Of a DNA stretch of 7,200 nt, positions 5,943-7,200 are shown one piece after another; within the stretch, counting starts at the first letter, position 1, and each line of letters opens with the position of its first letter. Source of the DNA: JAUVYV01 sp964585535 (GTDB taxonomy: Bacteria > Planctomycetota > Phycisphaerae > Sedimentisphaerales > Anaerobacaceae); contig CAZPDW010000108.1 in NCBI GenBank assembly GCA_964585535.1, positions 1 through 7,200 on the forward strand, in the 5' to 3' direction. The position numbers and the translations under genes were made by a program. The notes beneath the pieces are model-generated. The model was given only the letters and a program-made list of their open reading frames with translations. It did no database searches and was not told the DNA's origin.

Positions 5943-7200
5943 TCAGAAACTGTAGCGCACCGCGGTGTAAATGTTTGTATTATCTTGAAACTGTCCGAAA
6001 AATGTATGTGGATAATCGCCCCAAAAAACATTGGCGCCTGCCTCCACCGCCAGGTTGTCGTTAACCTTGTAATTTACATTAGGACGCATATACACATCCT
6101 TGTCGGACGGCGAAAAATAAGTAAAAAGCGAACAGGTAAGATTCTGATTCCAGTACAGTTTCGTAATCCTGAACGTTAATAAATGACGGTATTCTTCAGC
6201 GGCTTTGTTGCCGGCAGGCAGTGTTCGTCTGTAGTCGCCATAATGCAGCGTTTGTTCAACGTAATACTGCAAACCAAGCGTAAAATCAGGGGCAATCTCC
6301 GGCAGGTCCCGTTCGTAACCTATCAGATAGCGGATTTGGCTGTTGTCGATATAGGGCTCATCGCCGGATTTATCATCGCGGGAATCGTAATAGCCCATTT
6401 CAATATTACCGATACCTTTGCCAATCTGCCCGCGCGCACTTGCTCCATAAACATTGAGCTTGGGGAAGGTGTACTTGTAAGATGATGTGTCAAAACCGGC
6501 CGGACTTTTCCAGTACCCCCGGTAGCCATAAGCGGCAAGTTCATAACCGGCAATATTTTTCGATAGCCGCAGAGCCAACTCATCGTCATCAAACCAGCCA
6601 TCCGGCTTGTCTGTACGAACGATAGAATCGGTTCCTGCTATACGGCTGCCGTTCCAGTAAGACAAGCGCTCGCCTGTGATGAACCTGTCAGAGTCAAATC
6701 TGGGCGCGTAAACGACATCGATATTGGCTATGTCCGTAAAGAAGCTTGCCTTGAGGGCGTCGGACGGCGCTTTGAGATATTCGGTATCTCTGCCGATAAA
6801 AAACGACTGCCAGTCCTTCGGAAACATATCGTTGATAAAAATAAGGTCGCCCGTCCCCCAGGTCAAAATCTGCCTGCCAAGCTTCAAATCCATAAAATCA
6901 CTCGGAGAAAAACTGACACTAAACTCTCTTAAATCCAGAAAACCTTCGCCCTTTTCCAAATCCACCGAATGGTGTTCGAATACCCAGTCATAGTACATAT
7001 CGATGGTACTATTGAAGGTAAACTCATCCAGAGTTTTCTCAATCTCTAACTGCAATCTGGTCTCACCTATGGAATCGCGCTTTTCGTGGTCATCGCCTTT
7101 CAATCTGATACCGCTTCGCACTTCCCAAAAACCGGTTATATCAAGCCAAGGTCTTTTCAGCAGCTTGGCCTCGGTTTCAGTTGTTTTTGGAGACGGGGCA
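5943..7200 (-). CDS. Outer-membrane beta-barrel protein (DUF1302/porin-like), 5' end outside the window
   Basis: Probable outer-membrane porin or channel; 418 residues are visible and the frame is still open at the window edge. A GTG at 7121 is not the start: the residues before it, 'WLDITGFWEVRSGIRL', already form the first barrel strand. The protein is built of alternating polar/aromatic strands and ends in AVRYSF, the C-terminal Phe used as an outer-membrane insertion signal. The stretch 'LREFSVSF...LKLGRQILTWGTGD' with GRQ-x-x-x-WG (visible residues 108-115), followed by 'FINDMFPKDW', is characteristic of DUF1302-like and related porins, often annotated only as hypothetical. It lies 103 bases (including an assembly gap) upstream of the secreted-protein gene on the same strand. 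The substrate is unknown. A role in bringing metal across the outer membrane for the ABC importer below is possible but rests only on position. Confidence 0.85.
   Translation of the reverse strand, partial: APSPKTTETEAKLLKRPWLDITGFWEVRSGIRLKGDDHEKRDSIGETRLQLEIEKTLDEFTFNSTIDMYYDWVFEHHSVDLEKGEGFLDLREFSVSFSPSDFMDLKLGRQILTWGTGDLIFINDMFPKDWQSFFIGRDTEYLKAPSDALKASFFTDIANIDVVYAPRFDSDRFITGERLSYWNGSRIAGTDSIVRTDKPDGWFDDDELALRLSKNIAGYELAAYGYRGYWKSPAGFDTSSYKYTFPKLNVYGASARGQIGKGIGNIEMGYYDSRDDKSGDEPYIDNSQIRYLIGYERDLPEIAPDFTLGLQYYVEQTLHYGDYRRTLPAGNKAAEEYRHLLTFRITKLYWNQNLTCSLFTYFSPSDKDVYMRPNVNYKVNDNLAVEAGANVFWGDYPHTFFGQFQDNTNIYTAVRYSF

Noticed and set aside
5840..6031. Upstream extension of the secreted-protein frame through the N gap
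   Set aside because: It would run across the gap and into the end of the outer-membrane gene, while the GTG at 5839 has a strong ribosome site and begins a proper signal peptide.

Overview
The window looks like part of a genome assembled from a Planctomycetota bacterium, probably of the class Phycisphaerae. This is inferred from three things. One is a prepilin-type protein with the leader typical of that group. Another is a secreted protein ending in a single dockerin-like EF-hand followed by an 'FAELAQDWL' tail. The third is an outer-membrane beta-barrel, which shows a Gram-negative type envelope. A run of ten N (5858-5867) marks a scaffold gap, so the source is a draft or metagenomic assembly. 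No tRNA, rRNA, CRISPR array or insertion sequence was seen. Coding density is very high: the largest intergenic stretch is 124 bases.

Layout. On the + strand (1-1252) lie two consecutive membrane permeases of the ABC-3 metal-transporter family. The first has lost its 5' end to the window edge. They are visibly paralogous, so they probably form a heterodimeric channel whose ATPase and binding protein would lie to the left. Everything from 1256 to 7200 is on the - strand. Read in its own direction, this side runs: outer-membrane beta-barrel protein (5' end outside the window), secreted OB-like protein with a dockerin-like tail, prepilin-like protein, lipoprotein solute-binding protein, ABC ATPase, ABC-3 permease, and a small cupin. 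The two sets converge, with stop codons only three bases apart at 1252 and 1256.

The last five - strand genes overlap or abut: prepilin into binding protein by about 26 bases, binding protein into ATPase by an ATGA overlap, a 3-base gap to the permease, then an adjacent or ATGA-overlapping cupin. They are almost certainly one operon. Binding protein, ATPase and permease form a complete metal uptake system (zinc/manganese/iron class), with the cupin as a probable small metal-binding partner. The binding protein keeps two of the usual histidine ligands but appears to have Met-Cys where a third normally sits, so its metal cannot be read from homology.

The most unusual points are the two independent ABC-3 systems arranged tail to tail, the prepilin gene fused by overlap to a metal-binding lipoprotein gene, and the possibility that the porin, secreted protein, prepilin and ABC importer act together across the whole envelope. 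That last idea rests only on gene order.
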